Shown: piece by piece, positions 24,243-36,211 of the stretch
Numbering within the stretch: the stretch's first letter is position 1
Layout: every line of letters begins with the position of its first letter
Assembly: GCF_027580225.2 (NCBI RefSeq)
Contig: NC_073348.2
Location: 40,614,501 to 40,678,500 of the forward strand
Direction: 5' to 3'
DNA from: Misgurnus anguillicaudatus
Taxonomy: Eukaryota; Chordata; Actinopteri; Cypriniformes; Cobitidae
DNA length: 64,000 bases
The notes under the pieces: generated by a model
Told to the model about the DNA's origin: nothing
Database searches by the model: none
The model's input: only the letters and a program-made list of their open reading frames with translations
Made by a program: the position numbers and the translations under genes

Positions 24243-25681
24243 GTTGTTTTGTGGTTCTGTTCACACTGCAGCTTCAAGAATTCTTGAAGTTTTCTCTCTG
24301 TTCTAATTGATGTATCTCACTAATGATTTTAAATGATTATTTGACAGTTTTTGCTGAACCGTGATAATGAAGAGCCGCAACAAAAAGATTTAATTAGCCA
24401 AAGATGATGAGAAAAAATGAGATTTTGAGATCAAATTTGGTTCTTGTGTTTGAAACGCGCAGACCTGCCAAAGCTCTTCAGTCCAACCCAGAATCAACCT
24501 CGTGAGGATGATGGCCCACTTCACAGATGCTGGTGTTCCTGGTGCCAGTGGTCCTGTGCATGCGTTTGCGTGAGGACCGTGGCTTATATTTGAATCGCGC
24601 TGAAAGCCCACATGTGCAGCGGCGGTTTGAAGAGACAGGAAAGCTCACTGACCCGTGCTGGAGTTCAATTAGCATTGTGCAAATTACACCTGCTCTCCAC
24701 GCTGCCTCTGAGTGCAGTCTCCGACCATCGCCGTCGGCATCGCGAGGAGGGAAGATGTTGTCGGTGTTATTGCATGGCTATATGAAATATTAACCAGCTC
24801 TCCGGGTCCCTGTACTCATCAAAAATAGAGCAGAGATGGAGAGCAGAAGCCAGGGGCGTTACCGTATCAGCCCAGCCTGTAATGAGTTTAACCTTTGCCC
24901 TCAGACCTCATCTCTATAACTCGTGACCCGAGTAGTGCCTTTTTCAGATCAATGATATTTAAAGAGCTCCTGCTTACATTACAAATAAAAAATGTGAGAT
25001 TCTGTAAGATTGTAAATGTTTAGTTTATTGACTGTAATCCCACCTGCATCACATGTAATGAAAGTACATCACAGAAGACAAATGCCTTTTGGTTTTAACA
25101 TCTTTTATTGTTTTTTGTTTGTTTGCCAAAGGAGCAGATGTGTTTGAGTTTCTGTAGTAAAGAATATGTTGAATGAACAATGACATTATCAACATCATCA
25201 TGAATCAACTCTGTGAATTGAAAGGAAACCCCTTGTGGAGGTTCTTCCCTGTTTATATTGAATTAAACAATCCACTACTCAAAATCAACAGAGAAGCGGT
25301 GATAAAACCTTTGATTTCCTTTGGGTTTCTGATCACATGGTTGGCTGTCATTACAGATGATTTTAGATGTGTGGTACTGTAGTGTTGTGTTAGAGACACT
25401 GTGATACTATGGTAAAGGATATCTTGTTGGTGGTGGTTTCAGATTGTTAGTGAAAGGGTGTTGAGAAACTTTCTTCTGTTGCTCTTAGGCAGCAGTTTTC
25501 TTCAAAACAATTGCATCTTTTAATGACGTAAGCACTATCAGGTACGGATAATACGTGTGAGTGCAGAAGAGCGAGGAAGGGGGGACAATCATACTCCGAT
25601 ACGGCTCTCATTTGAGGCTCATATAAATTGTGTGCTGTTTTTGGGTCTCTTTCTTTCTTCAGTATATCAGGATGCTGTCAC
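24243..25681. other. intronic sequence, unique
   Basis: No repeat recognised. 24450-24810 is GC-richer, non-repetitive, with CAATTAGCATTGTGCAAATTACACC, and is a candidate conserved non-coding element. Overlapping frames on both strands here look accidental. Confidence 0.4.
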
Positions 25682-25939
25682 TTCAAGGATTACTCCACTT
25701 TCATAAAAAAATTACTCATCCCCGTGTCATCCGGGATGTTGGTGTCGTTCTTTGTTCAGTCGAGAAGAAATTAAGTTTTTTGAGGAAAACATTCCAGGAT
25801 TTTTCTTCATGGTGGACTTTATTGGACCTCAGCAGTTTGCAGTTTCGGTGCGGCTTCGGAGGCTCTAAACAATCCCAATCGAATTTAAAAGGGCTTATCC
25901 AGTGAAACCATCATCATTTTCACCACAATGATTTTGCTT

Positions 25940-26069
25940 TTAAACCACAACGTGTCATCTTACACTAGCTGTGTGATCCGCTAGCGTGGCCTTTCCACCT
26001 GGTTACGTAATACGTAAGGTCACTATAGTGCATCACACAGCTAGTGTAAGATGAGAAGTTGTGGTTAAA
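25940..26069. repeat. strong hairpin inside the fold-back element
   Basis: Arms 25940-25977 and 26032-26069 are near-perfect inverses (ATCTTACACTAGCTGTGTGAT and inverse) around a 54-bp loop with ACGTAATACGT at its centre. A diverged version of the right arm and loop occurs again near 26575-26640. Confidence 0.85.
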
Positions 26070-26097
26070 TATGAGAAATGCACACTTCCAGACCATT

Positions 26098-26444
26098 TTA
26101 AAGGTACAGTGTGTAAATTTTAGCAGCGTCTATTGGTGAGTTTGCGAATTGCAACCCCTCGCTTTTGAAACGCATAAAGAAGCTACGGTAGCCGCCACCG
26201 GACAAACATGTCATCTTCGGAGACAAAAATGTTTGTCCGTTAAGGGCTTTTTTAGAAACATGGCGGCACAAAATGGTGACTTCCGTGTAAGGGGACCCTC
26301 GGTGTATCTAGATAAAAACGTCTCATTCTAAGGTAACAAAAGCATAACTGTTCAATATGAAAGGTCTTTATACACCCCTGATAATATAGTTTTGTATATT
26401 ATTTTGCATTTCTGTCAAGAGAAAATTACACACTGCACCTTTAA
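26098..26444. mobile_element. TTAA MITE, AAAGGTRCAGTGTGTAA family (nested)
   Basis: Bounded by TTAA at 26098-26101 and 26441-26444 with inverted ends TTAAAGGTACAGTGTGTAA and TTAAAGGTGCAGTGTGTAA. 347 bp. The TTAA target fits piggyBac-like or Kolobok-like mobilisation. Its interior (CCTCGCTTTTGAAACG ... CTACGGTAGCCGCC) is shared with the elements at 27890-28949 and 44192-44598. Confidence 0.9.
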
Positions 26445-26906
26445 TCCATAAACTGACACAAAGACATTAATTAGTATCATTACATATACAACAACAACTG
26501 GATGCTCCTCTTTCTCTACACTTGTAAACACTGGAGCTGTAGTTGCGCATACGTCATGCATGACCTTTCCACGTGATTACATAATACATAAGGTTACGCT
26601 GGCGCATCACACGGCTAATACAAGACGATAAGTTGACGTTAAAAATTTAATTTTTATTTTTTTGTGAAAATGATAATGGTTTTGTTAGATAAGACCCTTA
26701 TGTCTCTATTGTGATCGTTTAGAGTCCTTTGAAGCTGCAATAAAACTGTAAACTGTTGAGTTCCACTAAAGTCCACTATATGGAGAAAAATCCTGGAATG
26801 TTTTTAATTTCTTCTCGACTGAACAAAGAAAGACATAAACATTTCGGATGGCTTGGGGGTGAGGAAATAATCAGATTTTTTTTATGAAAGTGGAGTAATT
26901 CTTTAA

Positions 26907-27559
26907 GCTCCATGTGAGATGTTATCTGAATGTTGGCATCAGGTTATCCAGTGGCTCCACGCTGTCCTGCAGAAATACCGGTGCTCAGGAAAAATGTAAA
27001 GGATTTCATAATGATTGATCCCAGTATAACATTCTGTCTGCCTTCCATCTCCTCTTTCTCCAGTCGATCTCTTATAGGTCTGATACAGTAGCAGCTCTCT
27101 CTGTATGTGTTCGGCTCAGGGGATGGAGCCGATGGTTTAGTGGACGAGCCCTGCAGCGCTCTTCTCTTTTCTTGATTAGGCACAGCAGAACCCAGAAGTC
27201 TCCAAGGCCGTCTGGAGACGCATTTGTGCAAAATTGCATTTTTACTGCATTGTGATTTGAAGCGGTGTGTGCTTTGTGTCATCTGCTGAGTGAAATTGGC
27301 TTTTGTTTGTCAGCCTAACAGTGAGTTTTCTGCCAGATCCAGTGGATGTAGATCATATGTGACCTCATATCTAGTAGATATTTATAGTAATATAGTAATG
27401 GATGCTTAGAGATCCTTATGGCAGCTGTAGTGTAATACTGTGGTCACTGTTTTCATTGGGTTCTGAGCAGCAGGGGTAAAACAATGCTAAATTAATATAA
27501 TAAAATGCAGCCTAACCATATAATCACATATAGTTAGGCTAGTTAAATAAATAGGCTTA
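26907..27559. other. intronic sequence, nothing recognised
   Basis: Unique-looking; a 112-codon minus-strand frame at 26944-27282 shows no known protein pattern. Confidence 0.4.
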
Positions 27560-27845
27560 TTAAAGCAACACTATGTAGTTTCTATGTAAACATGACTTAC
27601 AGCTCCCCCAGGTGGTTGAAAAGCGCAACAGTGCCTGGTATCAGACACTCTTCTGCAGGCAGGGGGAGGGGCGGGGCTGTGTTTCCTACCTTCCACCGCC
27701 ACTTTCAGAGTGTGCTTGTAGCAGCTAGGAGGCTGCTCAGGTTGCAGCAACAGTACAATTTGTCCAGTTAAAAGTTGTTCTATCACTGAAATAATTTTAG
27801 AGACATTATTTAAAGGTAAAAAAAAACTACATAGTGTTGCTTTAA
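27560..27845. mobile_element. TTAA MITE with TTAAAGCAACACTATGTAGTTT ends
   Basis: Perfect terminal inverted repeat of about 22 bp beginning TTAAAGCAACACTATGTAGT, bounded by TTAA at both tips. 286 bp. The interior has GGGGGAGGGGCGGGGC. The 122-codon minus-strand frame is repeat-derived. Confidence 0.95.
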
Positions 27846-27889
27846 AGCAAGAGTAAAATCTTATGTGGTTGACATAATACCAAGTAGAT

Positions 27890-28949
27890 TTAAAGGTGCA
27901 ATGTGTACATTTTAGAAGGATCTCTTGACAGAAATGCAATATAATCTACACAACTATATTATCAGTGTGTATAAAGACCTTACATAATGAACTGTATTGT
28001 TTTTATTACCTTACAATGAGACGTTTTTATCTACATACATTACGGATCCTCTTACCCGGAAGTCGCCATTTTGTGCCTCCAAGTTTCTACAGGAGCATTA
28101 AAGGACAAGTTCGGTATTTTACACTTAAAGCCCTGTTTTCAGATTGTTTATGATGAAATAGAACGGTCCCGACTGAAATCCGGACACATGACGCTGGCCC
28201 GAGAATTTTCGGGTGTTTGTGTTTCACCTCCCATCTCTACAATGGGTGCATAGGTGCACTGGAACAATTTTTTCTAAAATGCATTAAACTGTCGTTTACA
28301 AAGACGTGAAACTCACAGAGTGGTCAGGGGTGTTTACTGATATCCTCACACAAAAATCGCCGCAAAAGATACTCTCCAACAGGTTTTATCATAGTTTTTG
28401 TCCAACTCCATTGACTTGTATTAGATGTGCTGTGAGGTACAGTATTACTCCGCGCAGGGATCGTTGTTTCTATTCTTGCAATTGGCAAAGGCGCCACCAA
28501 CTGGGCTGGAGTGTCTATTATTCAAGCTCTCAGCGGAAGAATATACGGGTGTGAGGCGTTTGGAAAAATAGGTCCACAAGTTTACAACGAATGCTAAAAC
28601 ACCTGTTGGAAAGCATCTTTTGCAGCGATTTTTGTGTGAGCATATCAGAGAACCCCCCTGACCACTCGGTGAGTTTTACGCCTTTGTAATAGAAAGTTTA
28701 ATGCATTTTAGGAAGGATTATTCCTGTGCACCTATACAGCCATTATAAGTGTAAAATACCGAACTTGTCTTTCTAAATGGACAGACTGCTCTACAGGGCG
28801 CGACTCATGACGTCAAATGATGAAATGTTTGTCCCGTGGTGACTACCGTATCCTTTCTATGTGCTTCAAGGGGGGGAGCAGTGGACTGAGCCATTGGTTG
28901 CCATCCCTAGCGCTAGATGCTGCTAAAAATCTACACACTGCGCCTTTAA
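27890..28949. mobile_element. TTAA MITE, AAAGGTGCAATGTGTA family, interrupted
   Basis: Left end TTAAAGGTGCAATGTGTAC (TTAA at 27890-27893) and right end CTACACACTGCGCCTTTAA (TTAA at 28946-28949). It lies in the opposite orientation to 26098-26444, sharing CTTGACAGAAATGCAATATAA near the left end and ACGGTAGTCACCACGG (minus strand) near the right. A different fold-back element (28098-28776) is inserted. Confidence 0.85.
28098..28776. repeat. fold-back element AAAGGACAAGTTCGGTATTTT, nested
   Basis: Left end TTAAAGGACAAGTTCGGTAT and inverted right end TTAGAAAGACAAGTTCGGTAT with TTTACACTTA behind both. The inverted match continues deep inside (CAGAGTGGTCAGGGGTG versus CGAGTGGTCAGGGGGG; CACAAAAATCGC in both arms). 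679 bp. The right-hand TTAA has become CTAA. Confidence 0.85.
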
Positions 28950-30730
28950 TAGATGTCAGCATAGATGGCTTGTGTGGCATGCCCTCAAAAACCACAGCGT
29001 AAAATAAATAATAATGAATTTTTTTATAGGGGCTTTTGTTTAGGTTTTTTAAAAAATCGGGGGTGGGGGGTGTCATGCAAGACATGAGAGGAGTAGAATA
29101 CACAAAAAACCTTTCATCAAAGCTATAAAAATATAGCAGCAGTTTTAATCTTAGTGACAGTCTGCCTACAAATGCTGTTTTCATAAAGAAAATATAATTT
29201 TAAATTCTTACTGATCATAAAAACCAGAAGGTGTTATGGTGAAAAGAAAACCTCCAGGTCTGTTTCTTAATAGATCACGAATGCGGTCTCTATTAATATC
29301 TGAAGTTTTTCTGTGACTAGAAACGTGGAGAAGAAAATAGCTGGTACAGTTTGAGGGGCAGAGCGGGCGGTTTTGTGAGACAGATCTCATAAATCTTGCT
29401 GGTATTGATTAGGATTAGAGGTGAAATGTTATGATAATGTTAGGTGTTTTCAGTAGCTGTGTTGTTCACTGAAGCAGTTAGCACATTAATCACGGCCGTC
29501 TCAGCTGCTGGCCGAGGGGATTCGGGGGCATTAGTGGGTGATGCCCAGCTGCCCGACTCCAGCTTCACCCGTGTGGAACTGTTTCTCTGTCAAACAGTCA
29601 GCAAATATTGAATGTCCAGTGTCCCAAACACAAATCATCTGTCTGTCACCTTCAGAAGAACAGACAATTCATTTGTCCTTCAGTAGAGAGACTTGTGTTT
29701 TTATCTGTTTATGTGAATATTTGACATTAGAAGCCACATAAAACAAAATATAACGATGGTCACATGAATAAAAAAATACGGTTCTTCTTTTCAACATAGT
29801 GGTCAATGTATATCAGGGTTAAAAAATATCTATTTGCGATTTTTCTGTGAGAAGTGCACTGAATGTGTGAAATAAGATGCAGATTACAGATGGAGTAAAA
29901 TGTCAAAGGAGGTGCAAAAAGGTTGTTTTTATTTCCATCTTTGTGGTCCAGTAGTTTTGGGCAACTCTCTCTCAGTCAATCAAGTTCAAACCAAACCGTC
30001 TCCTACATATTCAGGGTGTTTTGGTGCCTGTTACAGGCGTCCTGCCGTCTGTCAGCGTAATGAGAACGGCCGCTTCTCTTACACTCGGCTCTTAATGAAA
30101 CGGTGGCAGAAATCCCTTGCTCAGGACTTCTGCTGCCGAGCGATTTCCCCTCACAGGCCTGAAGCTAAGTGGGAAAAACACTGGAAAGCCACAATTGCTG
30201 GTGTGATTGGCAGTGGAAACTCGGGAGACATGTTTGCCATGCTGTCTAAAATGGCCCGATGAGCAATTTCTGTCTGGAAGAAGATGGTGTATAAACACAG
30301 AATGAGGTGAAGAAGCTGTTTTTAGCCCTGAAACTGCCATTACAGCAAACGTTTATCCAGTAAATGAGAGATGCCTTACATATCAATCTGTGTCTTTACA
30401 TATGCATCAAGATTATTGCCTCGTAGAAAAAAATATCCTGAAAATAAAAAAAAACATTCATGTTTATAAAGCTGCTGAATTTGAGGCTCAGATGCAAAAC
30501 CCTCTAAATGTTTTCTTGTAAATTAGCAGTTTTTATTAAACACTTAATGGATTCTGCCAACAAACCAGTGTTTCTGAATGACCCGAGGCTGGGATTAAGT
30601 GGATTTGAAGCGAAAGTGTTTGATGAATGTGTAATATGTGTCGAGAGCATTTGGTTAATATCATTATCTGATTTTTGACAGAAGTGGCATTTAGCAGATT
30701 TTGCATCTGAGCTCTTCTGTTGTATAGATG
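28950..30730. other. intronic sequence, unique
   Basis: No repeat ends recognised. 29460-29580 and 29990-30270 are GC-richer, non-repetitive blocks that may be conserved. The two overlapping frames at 29900-30340 on opposite strands have no protein-like pattern. Confidence 0.4.
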
Positions 30731-31234
30731 TTAAAGGGGTCATATTATGTGATTTTTTTAAGGTGTAAAAAGTCTTTGGTGTCCCCAAAGTACATATGTG
30801 AAGTTTAAGCTCAAAATACCCCACAGATAATGTATTACAACATGTTATATGTGCCACTTTGTGGGTGTGAGCAAAAATTAGCTGTTTTTGGGTGTGTCCT
30901 TTAAAATGCAAATTAGCTGATAATGCAAACATTGATCACCATAATGGTGGTTTGTTTTAATTGAAACTCAATTGTGCTGTCAATTATTTTCTATCTCTCT
31001 TTGCACTAAATGGAGTGCTGTAGTTGGATAGTAAGGGGTGGTATTATTATAATAAGATCCCCTTCTGACATCACAAGGGAAGCCAAAATTTCAATGACCT
31101 TTTTTTCACATGCTTGCAGAGAATGGTTAACCAAAACTGTTTTTTTTTTACATTTGTTAGGTTAATAAAAGCACTGGGGACCCAATTGTAGCACTTAAAC
31201 ATGAAGTCAGATTTTCATGATATGTCCCCTTTAA
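30731..31234 (+). mobile_element. TTAA MITE, AAAGGGGTCATATTATG family (copy 1)
   Basis: Ends TTAAAGGGGTCATATTATGTGA and, at right, CATGATATGTCCCCTTTAA; TTAA at 30731-30734 and 31231-31234. 504 bp. Interior words GATCACCATAATGGTGGTTTG and ATAAGATCCCCTTCTGACATC recur in copies at 33779-34293 (inverted) and 58553-58935. Confidence 0.95.
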
Positions 31235-31575
31235 AGTACTTTTTCTTTGTTGTACATGCAGAGTAATTTTATGTCCTCATTAGAGTTTCATGTATCTACC
31301 CGTATGACTTTTGTAAAAGTAAACTTCACTTCAGAAAGTTGCATTTACAATACAAGTGAACTTGAAGAATGATAAATGAAGTGTAGCTTAAGTGAATAAA
31401 GGATGGGTTATTGTGTTAGCATCTGTGTGTAGTTCAGGGTGGTATCGAGCGACTGAGCTCAGGTCAGCTTTGATATGTGTGACAGAGGGCAGAAACGTCT
31501 TCCCAGGACACTGTCTTCTTTCCAATGACTTATGCATGAGGAAGATGGACAGATTCACCTTGTACTTTAAAAAAC

Positions 31576-31618
<43 letters not shown>

Positions 31619-31957
31619 ATGCAGTGGGTCGACTTAAGGCCAGCTGTGTGTAAGATCCAACTCTGTTGATCACTGGTGTGTTTCAGAGCATCTGTTGGGT
31701 CAGATGGTTTTTCTTCTTAACTGATATCAGACGTTCAGATGTGATGTTAGACATCTCATATATCACCGGCCCACCATCTTAACCTTTATCAAACCCCTCC
31801 ACCCTGCAGATACAGCAATGTTCAAACCCTCAGAGCGGAATGAAATCTTATATCAGTGCTGTTTGCTAAGTCAGGCATCACCGCCTCTATTGTATGTACT
31901 GTTTTCAACACTCGTAACGAGTATTACAGTTCTGCATCTTAACTCTTAGTCATTCAG
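31235..31957. other. intronic sequence with GA array
   Basis: Unique-looking apart from the GA microsatellite listed separately; no exon seen. Confidence 0.4.
31577..31615. repeat. GA microsatellite
   Basis: About 19 uninterrupted GA dinucleotides. Confidence 0.98.
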
Positions 31958-32205
31958 TGTGCGCTCACGAACAGAATACGGCGCATGCTGCTGGCGTGAC
32001 GTGCTGACGTAGTTGCCAACTTTTTTCCCTTTTTTTTATTTAAGCCATTATGCAAACATTGTAAACAATATAAATGTATATTTATATACATTTGGATAAA
32101 TGCACATTTACTTGCCATCGTATTCTGTGTCTGTACGCTAGCAACTACGTCAGCAGGTGACGTCAGCAGCATGCACCGCAGTCAGCTTGTGAATGCGCGA
32201 CCAAC
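31958..32205. repeat. inverted-repeat element with TGACGT-rich arms
   Basis: The left arm (GCATGCTGCTGGCGTGACGTGCTGACGTAGTTGC, 31983 onward) and the inverse of the right arm (GCATGCTGCTGACGTCACCTGCTGACGTAGTTGC) match with few differences; CAGAATACG occurs just outside the left arm and again, inverted, inside the right half. About 90 AT-rich bases lie between. It looks like a small fold-back MITE whose exact tips are unclear. Confidence 0.7.
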
Positions 32206-32466
32206 CAGGAGAACAGATTGTTAAACAAAATTGTTAGTTTTGTTTTACTTTTTTGTCACTTTATAATATTATTATTGAACGACTGATGGCACATGGACCT
32301 TTTTGGCGATGTCTTTCATTCTTTTGATTGTGAAAATCAAACTGCAGTCTATGGGACAGATACAAGCCTCCCAATTTTCATCAAAAATATCTTAAAATGT
32401 GGACTTTAGGTGGTTTAGAAGTGATTTATGATAAAAGTGTCATTTTTGGGTGAACCAACCCTTTAA
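32206..32466. repeat. 3' end of a GGGTGAACC MITE
   Basis: Ends TCATTTTTGGGTGAACCAACCCTTTAA, the usual right terminus of a TTAA family beginning TTAAAGGGTTGGTTCACCC. The left terminus was not found, so only a 3' portion is certain. Its terminal TTAA is also the left TTAA of the next element. Confidence 0.55.
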
Positions 32467-32840
32467 CTCTTTCCCCACCGGCGTTTTTAAAAAAAAGTTT
32501 CCAGCCAGCGCAAAGCATATTTCATGATTTTCACAAAAGTTTAATGCCTTTCAGAAAATGTTCTTCTTTAAATATATAAACATACAATATATCAAATGAA
32601 AGAACAGACCCCCTCCTTTCAAACAAACATACAAACAAACATTTTCTTCAAAAATACCAGATTTTGAGCAAAAAGCATACAGCTTGCCCTAGGGTAAATC
32701 TTCCGGGTTTTATAAGTTACGAAAGAGCACCACCTGGTGGATAATAGCAGTATTGATGATTGCCGGAAATACTCGTTATTGGCAAGGAAGCGTTTGTCTT
32801 AATTGACAGGTTAACTCGTCAATGGCGGGGAAAGAGTTAA
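32463..32840. mobile_element. TTAA MITE with TTAACTCTTTCCCC ends
   Basis: TTAA at 32463-32466 and 32837-32840 with the perfect 14-bp inverted repeat TTAACTCTTTCCCC, followed by RCC on both sides. 378 bp. It inserted exactly at the terminal TTAA of the preceding MITE. Confidence 0.95.
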
Positions 32841-33066
32841 GGCTATATTGAGTCAGACAGCAGACTGTAGGCTGGATCTGTGCTGAAGTCGGCAACTCCG
32901 GTTCAGATCCGGCTCGGAGTCGTCTGCTGTCTGAGCAGTGTGTGCATAGGAAAGCATCACTTACTGTGTGTGTAATTATCATGAGAGCGTCCACTGATGA
33001 ATCACTGTTTGTGTTTATTCACTCACAGTAAATAAGCAGGTAGAGGATGTGTGTGTTGTGACTGCT

Positions 33067-33068
<2 letters not shown>

Positions 33069-33122
<54 letters not shown>
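33069..33122. repeat. CT microsatellite
   Basis: About 27 uninterrupted CT dinucleotides. Confidence 0.98.
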
Positions 33123-33126
<4 letters not shown>

Positions 33127-33249
33127 AGATGAGGTGGGGTGGTGTGGGGGGTTCACTTGCTCCTTATTGCCCTTCTATTATCACTGGTTGACCTACTTCA
33201 GTGCAGTTGAAATCACAGTCCTGATGCCCCATCGACTGCAGCAGCCCAG

Positions 33250-33251
<2 letters not shown>

Positions 33252-33329
<78 letters not shown>

Positions 33330-33332
33330 TGC
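33252..33332. repeat. GT microsatellite
   Basis: About 35 uninterrupted GT dinucleotides followed by GTATGTGTGTGC. It is 130 bp from the CT array, so this stretch is likely length-polymorphic. Confidence 0.98.
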
Positions 33333-33778
33333 ACTTGTGTCTAATGCAGTCTGTCCTCAACCTCTGCACCTCAATACTCTTTTCCATGTGTCATGTTCAT
33401 TTAACACCTCCCTTATCATCCGTGTTTCTCTGCTCTGTTGTGGCCTTTTCTTTCTTTTCGAGCTGAACTTGGCATCTTCTCCAGTGTTCTGTATATATTT
33501 GTGATGATTGTTTTGCAACATTGTGAATTTGAATGATTTTTGTGTTTTCTGAGGATTGTATCAGTGGAGTAGTTTATAATCCTGTTCTTGTGACTCATTT
33601 TTGAGACTGAGATGTTTTAATAGTGACTCTTATTTAAACAGAACAGTTTCAAGTTTAAATTTGATTTATTTGATTCTTCTTCATCAGTCAGTACAAAGTG
33701 TCATGTTCAATGATTCAGCGATTCCTTTGCATCATCAGATGTTGGCAGAAGCCTTGTATAGCAGTCATGAAACATCAC

Positions 33779-34293
33779 TTAAAGGGGGCATATCGTGAAA
33801 ATCTGACTTCATGTTTTAGTGCTATAATTGGGTCCCCAGTGCTTCTATCAACCTAGAAAATGTGAAAAAGATCAACCCAGTAACTTAATTTTGGTCAACC
33901 ATTCTCTAAAAGCATGTGAAAAAATAGGTCATTGAAATTTGGCTCCCCTAGTGATGTCAGAAGGGGATCTTATTATAATAATACCGCCCCTAATGCATTT
34001 AGTGCAGAGAGAGAGAGAGAGAGAGAATAATTGACACCACAATTTAGTTTCAATTCCAACAAACCACCATTATGGTAATCAGTGTTTGCATTTCATCAGC
34101 TCATTTGCATTTAAAAGGACACACCCAAAACGGCACATTTTTGATCAGACTTACAAAGTGTTAATTTTGACGTCTTATATAATAAATTGTCTGTGGGGTA
34201 CTTTGAGCTTAAACTTCATGTATGTACTCTGGGGACACGAAAGATTTATTTGACATTTTTTATTAAAAATGTCTTGTAAAATGCCTCTTTTAA
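33779..34293 (-). mobile_element. TTAA MITE, AAAGGGGTCATATTATG family (copy 2, inverted)
   Basis: Inverted relative to copy 1: starts TTAAAGGGGGCATATCGTGA (TTAA at 33779-33782) and ends at TTAA 34290-34293. It shares CATGTTTTAGTGCTATAATTG and the TGATGTCAGAAGGGGATCTTAT block. It contains a GA run at about 34006-34026 at the place where copy 3 has a long CT run. Confidence 0.9.
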
Positions 34294-36206
34294 ACATACC
34301 ATACAGAAATCTGATATAGTGCCCTATATGAATGTTTTCGTGTTTAAAACATGCTCTAAATTTTAACAACGCTTGCAGCTGTTTATTTAATTTGTCTTTA
34401 ATGGCTGCTTGATGGGTCTTCTCACTTGATGATGTTTGGTTTACATTGAGAATTAATTTAGCTACATAAACCTCATTAACCTATTTTTTAGGGGGGTGAT
34501 GTAAAGTAGAGAAGTTTGTGGTGTTAAGCGGATTGTCCTGGTTTTGATAATGACTAACAGTGTTTAGGGAGGATCTTATGTGTCATCTCTCATCAGGGCG
34601 GAGCTTATCCTCTCACCCCGAGGCTATGAGAAGGTATTAGCTCTACTGAAGACATTGGTTGTGTTACTGCTGTAACACCATGATCATGGTTTTTGGCATC
34701 AGTTTCTCTTTTCTCTTCAGCATGCAGATCCACTCCACTGCTCCAGGCAAAGATTTGCAACTTCACATTACACGAGTCCCATCACATTAAAACACACATC
34801 AGACTCCTCTCTCTCTCTCATCTGCTTCCAGAGACCTTCAACACCTACAGTGTGTCACATTTACTTCTGATGCTTTATTCAACTTCTCGTGTTAATACAG
34901 AAGCTTGTTAAAAACTGTTGATCCCTGAAAAAACCTTCATAGACAGCATTGATAGCAGACAGAGTCTCTTGTTTCTCAAATATTTCTCCTGAGATAAACA
35001 CATGTAAAATTAGAAGATCTGTTTCTCTATTGGAAGAAACATCTTAGCAGGATCTTAAACTGAGAACTTAATCTGCCATGAGGAAGACGTCTCAATATGA
35101 TCTCAAACATTTCTTATATCACAAAACAAACTTATCTGAGCTATGTCGTCTTCATTCATGTTATTGCTCTGTACTTTTATCTTTATATGAACAATTCACG
35201 TATTTGTGTGAGAGAGAGAGATGATGACTGTATATACAGACAGATGTATAATTACATCTAAATTATTATAATATTAAAACTTTGAATCTTAAATTATAAG
35301 AAAATCTTGTATGGATAAAGTGTTGAGAGAGAGCAGTGTTGAATTGTGTGACAGTGTTTTAGATTTTGTGTGTGTATCTGTGTGTCTCAAATCCTCAATG
35401 CCCTTCACATTTTATATATGTGCGTGTTTGTTTCAAGGTTGTATGGTATACCGATAAACGTTGAAGTTATGAAGGTACAAATATTTGAAATGATTGAGGC
35501 ATTGATGTGAAGGACGTGTGTAAATGCAATGATAGGAGGCAGCCTAAAGAATCTGAGAGTTTCATTTATTCAAGTAATCTACAGAAGTGTTACGCTGCAA
35601 GTGCCGCAATCGTGAGCAGCGCATACTCTGCAGTTTAATGACAGTATAAAAATCTCAAGTTCACATTACTTTATTTTACATGCATTTATGAGAAAAACCT
35701 CTTTAATATGCTTTTTAAAGGTCAGTGTAATTTATATAACTGTATATGTTTTTGTGCTGTTCTGGTCCGTGTAATGACAGATACAGACACAATACACAAT
35801 TATAGACATAAAAAGGCCATTGCACATTATTAAATCTGTTTCTCTGAAGATTACGATAAAATGAAACATTTCACTCAGTGATCGATCATGTTTCCCTTCA
35901 ACAGTATAAGCATACGATTTACAGATATATCTGCTTCTCTGAAGATTATTAAGAAATATGAGGATACATGTAGTGTCGGGCTGAGAGTGAATGACAGTGC
36001 AGTCTTCTTGCAACAGTGTGTTTTTAAACTTTCTTTTAAATTGCTCAAAGTTTAAAACACACTTGACTTCACATTTATAATTTTATAGTAAAATGTAATA
36101 ATAGTTTTTCGTTAATCTACGAGCATTTAAACCATAAACAATGCACTGTCACTTTAATTCAGTGTGAACGCTCCTGCTACGCTTGCAGTGTGCATGCAAC
36201 TTGTTA
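34294..36206. other. intronic sequence, nothing recognised
   Basis: AT-rich and unique-looking; only small GA runs near 35212. No exon or repeat end. Confidence 0.45.
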
Positions 36207-36211
36207 ACATG

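Larger units (their letters stand above)
25682..26906. repeat. large fold-back TTAA-type element
   Basis: The left part GGATTACTCCACTTTCATAA is matched by the inverse at the right end (GAATTACTCCACTTTCATAA on the minus strand, ending TTAA at 26903-26906). The match continues inward for over 200 bp with words such as TTTGTTCAGTCGAGAAGAAAT and AACATTCCAGGATTTTTCT. The left TTAA is mutated. A smaller TTAA element (26098-26444) is inserted in the middle. Confidence 0.85.
32841..33778. other. intronic sequence with CT and GT arrays
   Basis: Two long microsatellites (listed separately) in otherwise unique sequence. The ORFs spanning the GT array are repeat artefacts. Confidence 0.5.

Noticed and set aside
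27571..27939. 122-codon minus-strand ORF
   Set aside because: Spans a TTAA MITE and its flank; repeat-derived.
33134..33504. ORFs on both strands around the GT array
   Set aside because: Created by the open frames of a dinucleotide repeat; no protein pattern on either side.
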